Positions 45,806 through 56,978 of a DNA stretch of 64,000 nucleotides are shown one piece after another. Under the pieces are notes generated by a model, which was not told the origin of the DNA, searched no databases, and saw nothing but the letters and a program-made list of their open reading frames with translations. The stretch's first letter is position 1, and every line of letters begins with the position of its first letter. The stretch is from Labyrinthula sp. Ha. Taxonomy: Eukaryota; Sar; Bigyra; Labyrinthulida; Labyrinthulaceae. Where the stretch lies: assembly GCA_015227615.1 (NCBI GenBank), contig JAALGZ010000011.1, positions 496,001 through 560,000 on the forward strand. Direction: 5' to 3'. Position numbers and translations under genes: made by a program.

Positions 45806-46178
45806 TCTTATATGTTGTTCAAATGCATTTAATTTTTGCTTTGGTCACCTAAGTTGCATTGGAAAGAGTCTCCTATTGGAAGTATTGTTGAAACCCTGGA
45901 TCCTTTAGGTTAAGCTTAGCTCTTTCGGTCCTATAGGTTCTGCTCTTTTGAAACTACTTTTACTTTGCTCCTTATTTATCAGCGTAAACTTGGCAAGGCA
46001 TAATTGTGTGTTGCCACGTCATTAGAATTTATTCACATATCGCACCACTGAAAAAGTGAAGATTATTGAGACTAATCTTGGAAGTCTACCTTTGTGAAAA
46101 GTACTCTCAAAACAAGCATTTTCTTATAATATTCAGTGCAATTAACAACCCTTAAATACGAAGCGGCAATAACAAAAC

Positions 46179-47135
46179 ATGAAGTTAGGGAAGTTAACAA
46201 AGAAACCACCTGAGAATTTTGATGATGAAGATGAAATTATGGCCTCTTCAGAAACAAATTTGGCAGTTGTAGCGCCTAGCTCTGCTTCTGTGGCTTCAAC
46301 TGATCCAAACTGGAATATAGGTGTCGATGAAGTAGAAAGCCATAGATCTTCTGATGCGGTTTGGAATGATGCATACAAACAAGAAAAAGATCAACCAGCT
46401 ACACAAGATAAACCTGATAAAATCAAAGCTTTTAATAGCTTAAAAAGCTACAAAACTTCTGTTGATGAAGACGCGGCAAAACGAAATAAAACTATTTATT
46501 TTTTGCTTCTCGTATTTATGATGGCAACTCTTTCTGGAATAGGATATTTTGGATATTCTCAGATGCAAACATTAAATCAAGCAAGCGCTTTAGCACAAGT
46601 ACCAACATCTGCACCAATAATTTTCCCTACTACCAGTCCGACTACCCCCGAACCGACGCTTTCCCCATCCGATTCCCCAACGACATCCCCATCCCTAACT
46701 CCTACAGCAGCACCTACAAACTTCCCTACAGAGTCACCAACTCCATTTCCTACTCTCTTTCCTACTGCGGCGCCAACAAGTTTTCCCACTGATGAGCCTA
46801 CAAAATTCCCTACTCTCTTTCCTACGGATTCACCAACTAAATTCCCAACCAGCTACCCAACAAGAGCACCTACTCTTTTCCCAACTACACCTTATCCTAC
46901 TCAGTTTCCCACCGTTTCACCCACGCCATACCCAACATTATTTCCAACTGCTGCACCAACCAATTTTCCAACAGATGAACCTACGAAGTTTCCTACTAAT
47001 TTTCCCACAGATTCCCCTACCAAGTTCCCCACGACTTTTCCTACAAGATCACCGACTCCGTTTCCAACTACCCCCTTTCCCACGGAATTTCCCACGGATT
47101 CTCCAACAGTGTTTACCAGTTCCTTCAATACATAG
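46179..47135 (+). CDS. Type II membrane protein with Pro/Thr-rich repeat ectodomain
   Basis: 318 residues, ATG at 46,179. A cytosolic acidic/polar head (1-105) is followed by one membrane helix (about 108-128, IYFLLLVFMMATLSGIGYFGY). The tail, about residues 143-310, is made almost wholly of PTxxP units (FPTDEPTKFPT, SPTPFPT). A unit of about 60 residues is duplicated (LFPTAAPT-(S/N)-FPTDEPTKFPT...). Such P-T repeats are rigid, heavily O-glycosylated surface stalks and are common in stramenopile secreted and membrane proteins. No catalytic domain is present. It was probably shaped by repeat slippage. Confidence 0.85.
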   Translation: MKLGKLTKKPPENFDDEDEIMASSETNLAVVAPSSASVASTDPNWNIGVDEVESHRSSDAVWNDAYKQEKDQPATQDKPDKIKAFNSLKSYKTSVDEDAAKRNKTIYFLLLVFMMATLSGIGYFGYSQMQTLNQASALAQVPTSAPIIFPTTSPTTPEPTLSPSDSPTTSPSLTPTAAPTNFPTESPTPFPTLFPTAAPTSFPTDEPTKFPTLFPTDSPTKFPTSYPTRAPTLFPTTPYPTQFPTVSPTPYPTLFPTAAPTNFPTDEPTKFPTNFPTDSPTKFPTTFPTRSPTPFPTTPFPTEFPTDSPTVFTSSFNT

Positions 47136-47799
47136 CCAGACCCTTGACGACAATTATTAGCGTGAGGTGTAGTTGAAATTTTTAGATGATCAACTTGCAT
47201 CTTTTCACTTGGACGAAGAAATCTCTGTTTTAAGGCTAAATTGAAGCACCAAGAGTGTCTTAAACAGAATGACACTTTACTGCATGAGCTTTGTGAACTG
47301 GCTGATTTGAAGATAAAAATTAAAATTGCCATTTTATTCAGTCTTATATTCTTAATATGTCTTCTCAAAATAAACTTTCAACTCCCTACGGAAGCTTATC
47401 TTTTACATTATGCAAATTTGAACTCACTATTAGGCAATGTTTCTTTGTGACTATGTATTTAGAAAGCATTAATGGCGGGATATAGATTTCAAGTTTATCC
47501 ATTGAGTCTTACTCATCTATGAGCACAAATATATATATTTCCTATTTATGGCATAATGAAGTTAAGAAAAACTTATCTATTGGTTGAAAGTATCAATGTG
47601 GTTCATCTGTAAAAAGAGTTAAATAATATTTTTGTACCCACAGCAAGATGCTATCGAGTACTGTAGTTAGAAAAACTTGTGAAAAAAATTGTAAGCAGAA
47701 CTCTTAGGGTTGTAACAATAATAAAAAATACTTAAAATACTCCAATACCACAGTAAAAACCAAATTCAATTCAGTACAACCCATACATATATATTTGTT
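47136..47799 (+). other. Intergenic, one coding-like stretch
   Basis: At about 47.18-47.45 kb a charged stretch (DDQLASFHLDEEIS, then HQECLKQNDTLLHELCELADLK, then a hydrophobic helix) reads as coiled-coil plus membrane anchor, split over two frames. It might be a further exon set or an eroded gene. The rest is AT-rich and empty. Confidence 0.3.
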
Positions 47800-48270
47800 T
47801 TATACAGCAAATATTAGCATACCCTTGTTTTTCCAAAGGAAGTAAGTCGGTCTAAATAAGTTCCCACTATTCTTTCTGTTTCTCTCTTTTAACACTTTAA
47901 AGTGTCTGTCTAAAGCTTTTCCTGTTCTTAAGATTACCTTCTTGTTTTCATTTACTCCTCTTGCTTTTAAATTATCATTGAACTTCCTTGCTATCCTATT
48001 CCATGACGCTTTGTTTAGAGCTGGATTAGTAAACAGTTCCTCGAAAACAAGGCCAACAAGCATTATATTCTCACTCTCAGTATATGCGCTTTCCCTTAAT
48101 TTCCTCTTTTTCCTCTTATTATTCTCTTCAGGTTCCTTTTTTTTATCATCCCAGCAATCAATTTCTTGTTTCATACCTTGCTCAGGAATATCTTCAAAAT
48201 GTCTGTGTAAATCTACTACAAAGTCATCAATAGATGCATATCCACAATTACTTGGCAACCTTAATCTCAT
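47800..48270 (-). CDS. Myb/SANT (trihelix-like) DNA-binding protein
   Basis: 156 residues from ATG 48,270 (MRLRLPSNCGYASIDDF); a longer frame to 48,330 has no ATG. After an acidic linker and a nuclear-localisation-like KRKKRKLRE, a three-helix domain reads YTESENIMLVGLVFEELF, SWNRIARKFNDNL, then TGKALDRHFKVLKER. These are tryptophan/aromatic-spaced helices of the Myb/SANT-like or trihelix type found in transcription factors and in harbinger accessory proteins. No transposase is nearby. A role in DNA binding is inferred from the domain alone. Confidence 0.65.
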   Translation of the reverse strand: MRLRLPSNCGYASIDDFVVDLHRHFEDIPEQGMKQEIDCWDDKKKEPEENNKRKKRKLRESAYTESENIMLVGLVFEELFTNPALNKASWNRIARKFNDNLKARGVNENKKVILRTGKALDRHFKVLKERNRKNSGNLFRPTYFLWKNKGMLIFAV

Positions 48271-49940
48271 TTTGTTTGCTTTATTAATATAATTTCTGCT
48301 CGGACAAACATTTTTGCCCAACGAAGTCACATCTGAATAACAGTTCCAAGATAACCTTGTTCGTCGTTTTTATTCCCGGAGATTCCCTAGCTATCTCGTT
48401 TCAACTCACGTTCTTTTTTCGTCTAACTCCATATTTCTCCCATTTTGTACTTCCAATACCCGGGCGTGTTAAATATAAAATTCTACCCATCTTTTCAAGA
48501 CTGGTCTTTCCTAGCTTCAGAAACTTTTCTTGACGTCAGAAAAAAACCATTTTTCCCGTAAACTATTTCTCAAGACTTTTTTATGTCCATTCAAGAAGGG
48601 ACTTTGTACTGGGCTCCCAACACAGTACAAAAGCTAACCAGAGTTGTAACCAAAGACTGTGGATTTTCTTGTTCAAGTAAACTCATGCGTTCACAAGTAA
48701 TATGTGACGATTGATGAGTATTTAGTTTAATTTGGCCCAACATGATACTATTACCCCCAAGATATCTTCTATATTTCGACTCACAAAAACCTTTCCCCCA
48801 CAATGAAGATTCTCCTTGTTGCTGTTTTTAAAGAACGAATTGGCAGGGTACGTTTTGTGTTCAGAGAAGAAATTATTTGTTTGAAAAAGCCGAGACAAAT
48901 TAAATAACCAGTAAAGCGCCCAAAATATCCGTTGTGTAACTATAACTGCATAACTTGAAGATATGAAGTTGGCAATATATATTCTAGTGCTACTCTTCCT
49001 CAAGAAAGGAGTTTCTACAAAAGTAAGAAGATGAAGAATAAACTTGGAACCAAACATTATCCAGAAAACCTTTTAGAACCACTTTGGGGTTAAGTCAAGA
49101 AGATGTGAACGGGAGCAGGATTTCAGGCAAAGGCAGTAGAGGAAGCGCTAGGGCAAAATGCGCAAATTAAATAAGATTCCTGCCCCTTAGCTCTTTACTG
49201 ACTGATGAATTTAGTTATTGTGTAGACCCTTGATGCCCATAACATTTCTATCTCTGTCCACCGGTCGAGTTTAAATTATATTTATCTTACGCAGTTTCTG
49301 TGTAAGTTCGTTTCCCTTAGAAACCCCTTTGTACGAACTCCATCACGCCTGGTAATGGATAGCTCTTTTTCCAAAAGTTTTCTTTCACCAAACAGAATTT
49401 ATTTAAACAAAGCTGACTAGGCAATATATTTTGCCTAAGAAACTCGCCTGAACTTGCTTCTACTGTTTCTTGTGAGCTTAATTATTATTTCTCCTGTGAA
49501 ACGAATACAACCTTTCTTCTGGCCAAAATAATTCTGTTTTATTCGATCCAATTCATTGTAACAAATTGTAATTTTTGCTTGAAATTGTAGAAATTCACAG
49601 ACATAGTCAGCTATTCTTCTCTTAAGAAGCAAAATTTGCAACCAGCGGAATTTAAGTGCTTCAAGTTGGCCACAGAGCTTGGAGCTTAAGCGCAGAACTT
49701 AAACCTACTATTCCAACAGTTCTCCAGAACTTTCAAAGATTTTTTTTTCTCACAGAAAGAGAGATTGTGCAATATTTCAAACTTGACAAGAGTCTTTAAC
49801 CAATTCTTTTTACTGTCTCTTGCTGCAAAAGCGGTTGTATTCCCTTTGTATCATTCGATGAAAATATATGGATTTCATTGGCTCGATCACCTTTTGTCCA
49901 ATGAAAACTAGATTTCTAAACATATCGACATAGTTAAGAG
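48271..49940. other. Intergenic, no supported gene
   Basis: Open frames on the minus strand at 48.6-49.06 kb overlap in different frames and could not be joined with plausible splice sites. A short frame at 49.4-49.6 kb is unconvincing. Confidence 0.4.
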
Positions 49941-50463
49941 ATGGATAAAGTGATGAGAGATGAACGAGAGTTCTTAGTTAATTTATCAAAGCATATGTTT
50001 AATTTTGATGAAGATTACAGCAAATTAATAAACATGGGTATTATTGAGAAGTACGATACAAAAGAACCCATGAATAGCAGCTTCCGTACAAATATTTGTA
50101 GAAAGTGTCATTCTTTTCGAAAGGCAAATGAACATGATGCTATGAAAACCGTCACTGTTACACATTCTATGCGAAAAAGAAAATCAATTTTACAAAAAAG
50201 CCGAGAAGTAAGAGTTTTGGCTTGTGGAAGCTGTCATTGTAAATACCTTTTTTCACTTTAGTGTAGTTTTGGAAATTTTGTCACCAGTTGAGGAGGTTGA
50301 TAAACAAGCAACTCATAAAAAATTTACCCTTGGAAATTTTAAGCGAAAAAAAGAGCTCACTTTGCTGGAGAAGATGGCTGATAAAAATAAGAAAAAGAAG
50401 AAAAAAAAGTGTTCAAGTATTCTTACAGCCCGATTGCAGCTAAACCAAACAAAATTTACATAA
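49941..50463 (+). CDS. RNase P/MRP protein subunit Rpp21/Rpr2-like
   Basis: Exons 49,941-50,238 and 50,267-50,463, 164 residues. A helical N-terminus (HMFNFDEDYSKLINMGI) precedes a zinc ribbon with ICRKC and ACGSC about 50 residues apart. Basic residues (RKRKSILQKS) sit between the pairs, and the tail is very lysine-rich (KNKKKKKKK). This is the Rpr2/Rpp21/Snm1 pattern; these proteins bind the RNA of RNase P or MRP and help 5' maturation of tRNA. The sequence alone cannot separate Rpp21 from Snm1. The last 24 bp overlap the end of SSU72 on the other strand. Confidence 0.72.
50239..50266 (+). other. 28-nt intron
   Basis: Starts GTAAAT, ends GTGTAG. An earlier CTTTAG would leave a stop, so the downstream AG is used; phase 1. 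Confidence 0.65.
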
Positions 50464-51138
50464 AATGGGCCGGTCGTACTTTTGCTCAAACTTCTCAATT
50501 ATGTCAAAAACATGTTCTTCAATATTATCCTTTACCTTATTCAGTTCTTGACAAACTTCCAAAACAATCTTTGCACCAATTTCAGCTTCATCGGCAGCGT
50601 CTCTTACATCCAAATTCATAATATAAATCGGATCATAATTCTCAATCTTTCGACTCTCTAGATCTTCTAGCAGAATATCAAAAACACGAGTTTCAAAACA
50701 GAAAACCACATCCAACTTCATAACATCCTCTGTACTTGTATCCTGAAACCTTTCAGGTGCATCTTTTAGTTTAATGTTTCTGTTTAACATGTTCAGTATT
50801 CCTTTTTCTTCAAACCATGTTCGAGAGTTAGGAATTTTAAGAATTGTATGTCTAATTCTTTCATATGGAGTTCCAAAGCTAAACACAGATTGGTTTGCTG
50901 CTCCTCTCCCACCAGGATTCGGTAGTCTAATCATGTTTCCTACTCCAAAGCTATATACAGGTAAATCAGCATTCTGGAATTGTAAATGAGCCTCCATACT
51001 TCTATTCATATTTGAGGAACAAACAACTCCAAAATGAAGTGACTCTGAAGTCTTCAAACGACGTTTCTTCTCTGCTAGCAGAGAGTTGTGGATATCTTCA
51101 TGCTTTTCCGTCATTTGATATTTTTGGTTCATTTCCAT
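50440..51138 (-). CDS. SSU72: RNA polymerase II CTD phosphatase SSU72
   Basis: 232 residues from ATG 51,138. SSU72 removes phosphate from Ser5/Ser7 of the Pol II CTD and works in 3'-end processing. The low-molecular-weight phosphatase loop VVCSSNMNRSMEA has Cys40 and Arg46 (CX5R). Family blocks follow: FGVGNMIRLPNPG, PNVY-like SFGTPYERI, LDVVFCFETRVFDILLEDL and YIMNLDVRDAADEAEIGA. The final CKFCLV replaces the usual xSVCFY-type end. An N-terminal extension of about 30 residues is unusual. It targets the same polymerase whose RPB2 is encoded 42 kb away. Confidence 0.96.
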   Translation of the reverse strand: MEMNQKYQMTEKHEDIHNSLLAEKKRRLKTSESLHFGVVCSSNMNRSMEAHLQFQNADLPVYSFGVGNMIRLPNPGGRGAANQSVFSFGTPYERIRHTILKIPNSRTWFEEKGILNMLNRNIKLKDAPERFQDTSTEDVMKLDVVFCFETRVFDILLEDLESRKIENYDPIYIMNLDVRDAADEAEIGAKIVLEVCQELNKVKDNIEEHVFDIIEKFEQKYDRPILCKFCLV

Positions 51139-52224
51139 TGGGTACGCAATGAGGAAGTTTCCCGAAATGTAACACTACTGTTAGAAACAAAGGTATCTCT
51201 GGAGAAATGAAACCCTAAAACGAGTGTTAGATAATCTAATAAGCGCTCTCATTGAAAGATATATAGTTTTATACTAATGAAATAATATTTAGTACTTTTA
51301 ACACATAGTACCACTCTTTTAAATATCTCCATGCATCTCTTCAACCTTCCCCCGCGTGTTCAGCTTAGTCAGTTACTTGAATTAAATTATGCCCCACAGT
51401 CCAATCTCTCACAGTCCTGTAATAACTCTTAAAACTTTAAATCTATTATAAATAAAATTAGTTTTTATTTTTTCATTATTTTCATTTTAAGTTTGTGTTT
51501 GTAGGTTGAAGGCTTTCCTCTTCTCGAAATCCTAAGTTCTTTGGTGGGTTGTTAGTAAATCCAAAATGTATGAAACGGGAAAAGCTAACATAGACATTAA
51601 TAAAATTGTCATACCAACTTTTGCTAATTCTATTTTTAAACAAATTCCTCTTAATTTATTTCAGTTTTGAAGGATGGATGAATTAAAACGAGGCATTGTG
51701 TGCTAATTCATATAATGAAATCACTGGCTTAACACTGTGTTTAAAAGTTAGATGAAACAAATTCATTTTCCATAAATAGCAGATATGATAAAAGTAGGGA
51801 AATCGAATATTCGATTCTTAGAAGAAAATTTATATATCAGCAAAGACTTGATTAACTTATGATTGAGCAAACACTGGCAGCCACTACAAAGAAGAGGAAA
51901 ATGAGGAGTATTTAATTTGGTAATTATGCTCCGTTAGGAGGTCAGAACTCTTCTTTTCCCCAAAGCACTATTTTGAGAAACGATACCACTTGCTCAACCA
52001 ACTTATTTTAGCCATATAGTTCTCATTGGAAGTTTGTCCTCATCGACACTGCAACCTATGTTCCACAGAAGTTATATACGTGTTAACTTGTTGAGTTGGT
52101 AATTGTGTATCTTCATGTTTACGAACCTGGTATTACATAGAATTATATGTTATTTAGTTCAATATATTTTAATTTTTGAGATAATAGGGCTACTGAAACT
52201 ATTGAGTACATGTTGTCTCTTTAG
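51139..52224. other. Intergenic, no supported gene
   Basis: AT-rich, no open frame of note. The first exon(s) of the candidate gene that follows may lie here but could not be placed. Confidence 0.4.
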
Positions 52225-52865
52225 CATTGCGCAGTAGAACAATCCAGGAACAAGAAAATAAAAGTGTTAAGTGAATATTTGGCCAGTATTATAATCACTT
52301 TAGGAGGTTCAGTAGGCTCCAGCATTATATTAAAGACATAAAAATAGAAAAATGGAAAAATTCTAAATAAACCCGCTAACCCGCATACTCCTCGCAAGTG
52401 TTTATCCAAAGTGGCCAAGAATTCCTCACAGAAAAACAAAAAAAGGACCTTTGGAATACACGGTGGCATTGGTTTCCAAGATTTAGTAATAATTAGTTTC
52501 GGGTATACAAGTAGAAAAGATTCTGATGAAAACTTGAAACAATACAAGAATGTTGCTATTTTGCGGCAATCTACACAGAAAGTCGAAATCCTATTGAAAA
52601 ATGCTTTAGAAAACAAATCTCTCATTGAACTGTTACCAGAAGGTACTGCTAAGATTTTTATTTCACGGATTTATACCTTTATGTACACTATGGCACGTAT
52701 TATAAGTAATGTGAGAGTGGTTGTTTACAGCTAGAGTACACTGAAGTCTTGGCAGTTCTATCGAGCCCTTCTAATGAGAGAATACGTCTGTGTTCTAAAA
52801 GAATACGAACAATAGATATAATATTAGAACTAATGTTGAAAAGCTATCCTGATGTGGCAATTTAG
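52225..52865 (+). CDS. Candidate multi-exon gene of unknown function (partial)
   Basis: Three stretches join in one frame: 52,225-52,311, 52,348-52,710 and 52,731-52,865. The first begins after a TCTTTAG acceptor, so at least one upstream exon is missing. The gaps are 36 nt (GTAGGC...AAATAG) and 20 nt (GTGAGA...TTACAG). The encoded part is about 194 residues, basic, with helical segments (KVLSEYLASIITLGGS, VEILLKNALENKSLIELL, RTIDIILELMLKSY). No family is recognised. Good codon content supports it; the 20-nt gap is short even for this genome. Confidence 0.4.
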
Positions 52866-54700
52866 TGCTAATTAATGACCCCCTGAATACCGTCTTTAGT
52901 AACTGCCTTGTGTCTACCCTCGGAAAGTGACTGTTTATAAAACTTCTCCTATAGCGGGCTCTGGAAAATGCCCTTCATCTTTAACCTGGACAATTGGTAT
53001 GGTTTTGGAAAGTTGTAAATTTAAGGTATTGAAAGTTTATAGACCGAGGGGGGTGCTGTTCTTCTGACAAAGCTGTTGAATTGTCCTATGGGTCTGAATG
53101 AAAACATATGACATAACCGAGATTTTGCTATAGGCTATAGTGTGCCTCTATTACTCCAATATTGGCATTGGTGTTGCTACTGTTGATTGCTTATTGGTAG
53201 TGATTGGATTGGTGTAAATAATACTTTATCAATTAACCATTTGCACTTAGTTTCCATATTGGTAATCATTCATGCTTACGAAGTAGTTATGTTTGATAGT
53301 CAATGCTTATTAATTATGAATGCAAAACTACAGCACATGGTCCAAGATCTAATTACCAAAAAACAATTTATTTCATTTTTCACCTTACAAAAATCTTTAA
53401 GAATTGTGCCACATAAGCCACAAGTACTCTATTACCGCATTATTCTTCGGGCATATGACCATTTGTTGAATGGTATCAAAAGCTACACAAGTAAATAAAA
53501 GCTTACAGATCATTTGCCGCGGAGCAATATGGTCCAATCATGCAATGATAACCAATTGACCATGAATAATCAATTAAAAGAGTATTTTAAAATTTGAGGA
53601 TAATTGATGCGAAAAATGTGAGCAACAAAATTAGTGATTAATTATCAATAAATCAAATCCGACCCCTACTTATGAGGCTCTTTATCGTGAGAAGTGGCGA
53701 CCAAGGAAGTATTGAAGTCAGATTGTTACTCCCATATATGCGTTTACTTCTCTCAACCTCAATAATCAATAGGCCGAAAGTAGTTCTGAAAAAAATCCCA
53801 ACTAGCGGTTATTTTTCTAGGGCACTACATATCTGGTGGAAGTCCACACAACTTAATCCATATGGTGTTCCTTACAGCAGGTTTAAAAGGTTGGTCATAT
53901 TCTTTGGGAATATGCTTCCACCGGTGAGGAAAATAAAGAAAGATGCTTATAAGACGATTTTCCTTAAAAGGGTAGAAATCATGGCTGCCAAAGGAATCAG
54001 TAAAGTGTTCAGATTTCTTTAGTAAAATTAATGCCAGTCTTTATACCTTATTTGTATTAACAATGGGAGGTGCCATCGCTTGAGGGTGGTACTTTGTTTA
54101 GAAATAAGGAATGAACATTTTCTAGCTGTCATAACCTAGTGGAGAGTCATCTCTGCATTCAAGCAAAGTGTTAAAATTTATTTTGATTGTTCAAAAGGAG
54201 GGTTGATAAATTTCTATGGTCTAAGTCGGGCTAATAAGAGATTATAATTAACTGCGGGAGGGATAGAAGATTTTGGTAGCACTGTTTGCTGAGGGCGAAG
54301 ACTTTCTTATTATATTTCTTGTAATGTGTTTGTTACTTTTCATGCCGATCCACTACGAAAACATTATTCCATTTAAATATAATCTGGGGCAAATCTAGGG
54401 GGGAGGGGGCAATGCAAAGCTGGGAATCCATATGAAAGGAATCTTTCGAGGAGAGAAAACTGAAAATTCAAGGTTCCTCTTGTACAGACTATATATGCAT
54501 TTAAAGTTGCCAGTTAGCGGGATATTTGTTTTCTGTGTTTCAGTTGGAAACAAGAATAAACCTACTAAAGCTAATAGTGCGAGCTTCTTGGTAAAGCTAA
54601 AAATAATGAAAACAAAACACTGAGGAGATTATATCGGGTTAAGTACTTGATGCGACTCTCCGTAACAAAGCATACTCAAACTTTATGCAATTGATATGGC
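52866..54700 (+). other. Region with two unassigned open frames
   Basis: Frames at 53,187-53,498 (no ATG at its start) and 53,672-54,022 (116 residues, ATG, basic, e.g. LKKIPTSGYFSRALHIWW) look mildly coding but have no family or neighbours to support them. The rest is empty. Confidence 0.3.
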
Positions 54701-56978
54701 CTACAGGGGAATAGAATACTTTGGGATGCGGGAAGTTCCAAGAACATCATCTTGCAAAGCTTCAAGATCAACTTCAAGACCAGCTCTCTCAAGTTCAATT
54801 TGAAACGCAGTTTTTCTGGCTCTATCTTGGGAATTACCTTCGCAGAATTCAATATCTTCTTCTTCGCTATCATCAGCAGCAAAAACAGCTCTAACTTTGT
54901 TTTTCTGGAGTTCAGTTAATTCAACTACCTGAGAGTGTCCAGTTTCTTGCTTCGCTTTTTCACTAAGTCTTGTTCCCAAGAATATATCCTCATAATATTC
55001 ATTAGATAAAGCAGAAAGAACGCTGGCATCAGAAACATCTGACTCACTGTCATCTCCTAAATATCTGTCGGAATCAGAGCCCTCTTCTGAATCGGGGTGA
55101 TCATGTACAACAACTCTATCAAACCTTACCCGGCCAAGCCTCCCAATACGACGAACCAGTTTCACCTTATATAGTTTTCGGTTGCACCGGACATCAAAAT
55201 TCTTTTCTTCCAGACCAAGTTCATTTATCCAATGCTGCTGTTTTCGGAGTCTTCTTTGTTTTCTAGTTTCAACAAGTTCCACTTCGTGGATCTTCAATAA
55301 GTCAAGTAAGAAACGTGGTGGTGCTCTCTCTGAAAACACACTACTTTCCAGTTGAGAAATATCTTGATCTTTAATCCCAAGAATTTTCTTCCTAAAATCT
55401 GTGAGTGCTGTTTGCTTTCTTTGTGGCTTATACATTTCCTCAGGTCGCATCTTACCTGATGCCGATCCTTGCACAGATGATCCCGCTTGGGAAAAGAAAC
55501 CCATGGAGTGTCTGGTATTATGAACACTTTGTTTTCGCCTTTTTGGAGTGGCTGCTTTAATAGAACCCACAAGGTTAGAGCTAATTTCTTCGGCTCTCTT
55601 CACACTTACTGCTCGTTTTCGCGCTCCTCTATACCTTTTCTGTTCATGCAGATCGAAACGTCTGCCTTTAATACTTGACTGTTTCTTGCTTGATTTCAGC
55701 TTTAATTGCTTACTTTTTGTCTTTGTAAACCTTTGGTCAGTAAAATTAGATGTCTGAATTTGTGAAGAATCTTGAGAATAAGCATCTGAAATCTGAAACT
55801 GATTAGATACAGAAAACTGCGGGTACGGAGGGTGCTCTTCAGGTGGTTTAAATGTAAGCATCTTGTTAATTGCTTGAGAGGAGAGCAAGGAGCGTTCAAC
55901 ATTAAACAAACCAGGTTCATTTGCAAATATTGTTTGTATCTGTTTCTTAAAGTTTGCAAAAGTTTGAGGATCATAACTGAGCATTCGTAGTTTGAACTTA
56001 TTTATAAGATGCTTCAAAATTTCTCTCTTACGCATAAGGGTAATAATTTGACCAGTCACCTGTAAATCTTTTTTATGTTGGACAAGTTTAAAATATTGTT
56101 CTTGATCATTATTTTTCTTTTTCCTCAATCTATATCGCTCCTTTTCTCTTACACGAAACACTAGCTCTGGATTTTGGTCATTTGCCAATGTTTTCGGCCA
56201 ATAGATTCGAAGCAAAGGTTTATTTATTTCTTGCCTAATCTTTATCCACAATTCATAAACCTTTTCAGCTATCTGCTGCAGTTTATCTCTTACTTTTTTA
56301 ATTATGCCCTGATCTTTGAGTACGGCTCCTTTAATCTTGTTGAAAATAAGAAACTCGTCTATTACTTTGGAGGATTCAGCAGATTCTACACGAAGAAGAT
56401 GAATTGCAGTTTGCTGCGTTATCGGTATTTCAGTTTTTGTAGCATTTTCCAAAAAAGTTAATAAAATAGAAAGAAACTTCTCAGAAAGTTTGTACTCTTT
56501 ACACATTTCACTTTCATTAAGTTCTTTTAACCACTTTGTTTCAGAATCTCTTAACTCATACAATGGGCTAACTTCAGCATTATTTATCAACATCGAGGAG
56601 TTACTCTGATTTGGAAGGTCAAATAAAGAAGGATCCATGATCCCCATTCCTGACTTCAAATAAGGTCGTTTTCTTTCTGTAGTTGAAGTCAGATCTGTAA
56701 AGTTTGCTTTCACAGTGGTTTCAAAAGAAGATGAAGTTTTCGTTTCAGGAGCTGGAATTTTAATTTTACTCTTTTTGACATTCTTGGTCTTCTTTGTCTT
56801 CTCCAGAAGCTGCTCTCTTAAAGTTCCAGCTAACTGTGCAGAATTGCCAACTGCCGTTTGATCTAAAGGTAAGTAGATAACACATCATACCAAATAAATC
56901 AAATTCAACTTTCTCATCTCTTATAACTGGTAATGACTTAAAAGGTTCAAGTGGCCTATAGGATAATACGTTGTGCAT
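54701..56978 (-). CDS. EPL1: Enhancer of polycomb-like protein (NuA4/TIP60 subunit)
   Basis: Exons 56,978-56,892 and 56,863-54,701, 749 residues. The N-terminus YRPLEPFKSLPVIRDEK resembles the EPc start. The EPcA region then reads DSETKWLKELNESE...LSEKFLSILLTFLE. The diagnostic block follows: KVYELWIKIRQEINKPLLRIYWPK, NPELVFRVREKERYRLRKKK and a K/R-rich helix. EPL1 anchors the MYST acetyltransferase, Yng2 and Eaf6 in the Piccolo module, so histone H4/H2A acetylation is the likely role. The C-terminal third, with RRIGRLGRVRFDRVV and acidic serine runs (DSEEGSDSD), is lineage-specific. Removing the 28-nt intron supplies the ATG; the large frame alone has none. Confidence 0.85.
56864..56891 (-). 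other. 28-nt intron in EPL1
   Basis: Starts GTATGA, ends CTTTAG, phase 1. Joins a 29-codon first exon to the main frame. Confidence 0.85.

Noticed and set aside
46577-46789. Gly/Val repeat open frames on the minus strand (also 46,901-47,368)
   Set aside because: They are the antisense of the P-T repeat protein; the repetition comes from the plus-strand gene.
47241-47450. Terminal exons of the P-T repeat gene
   Set aside because: No donor and acceptor combination kept the frame open from the repeat region to this stretch.
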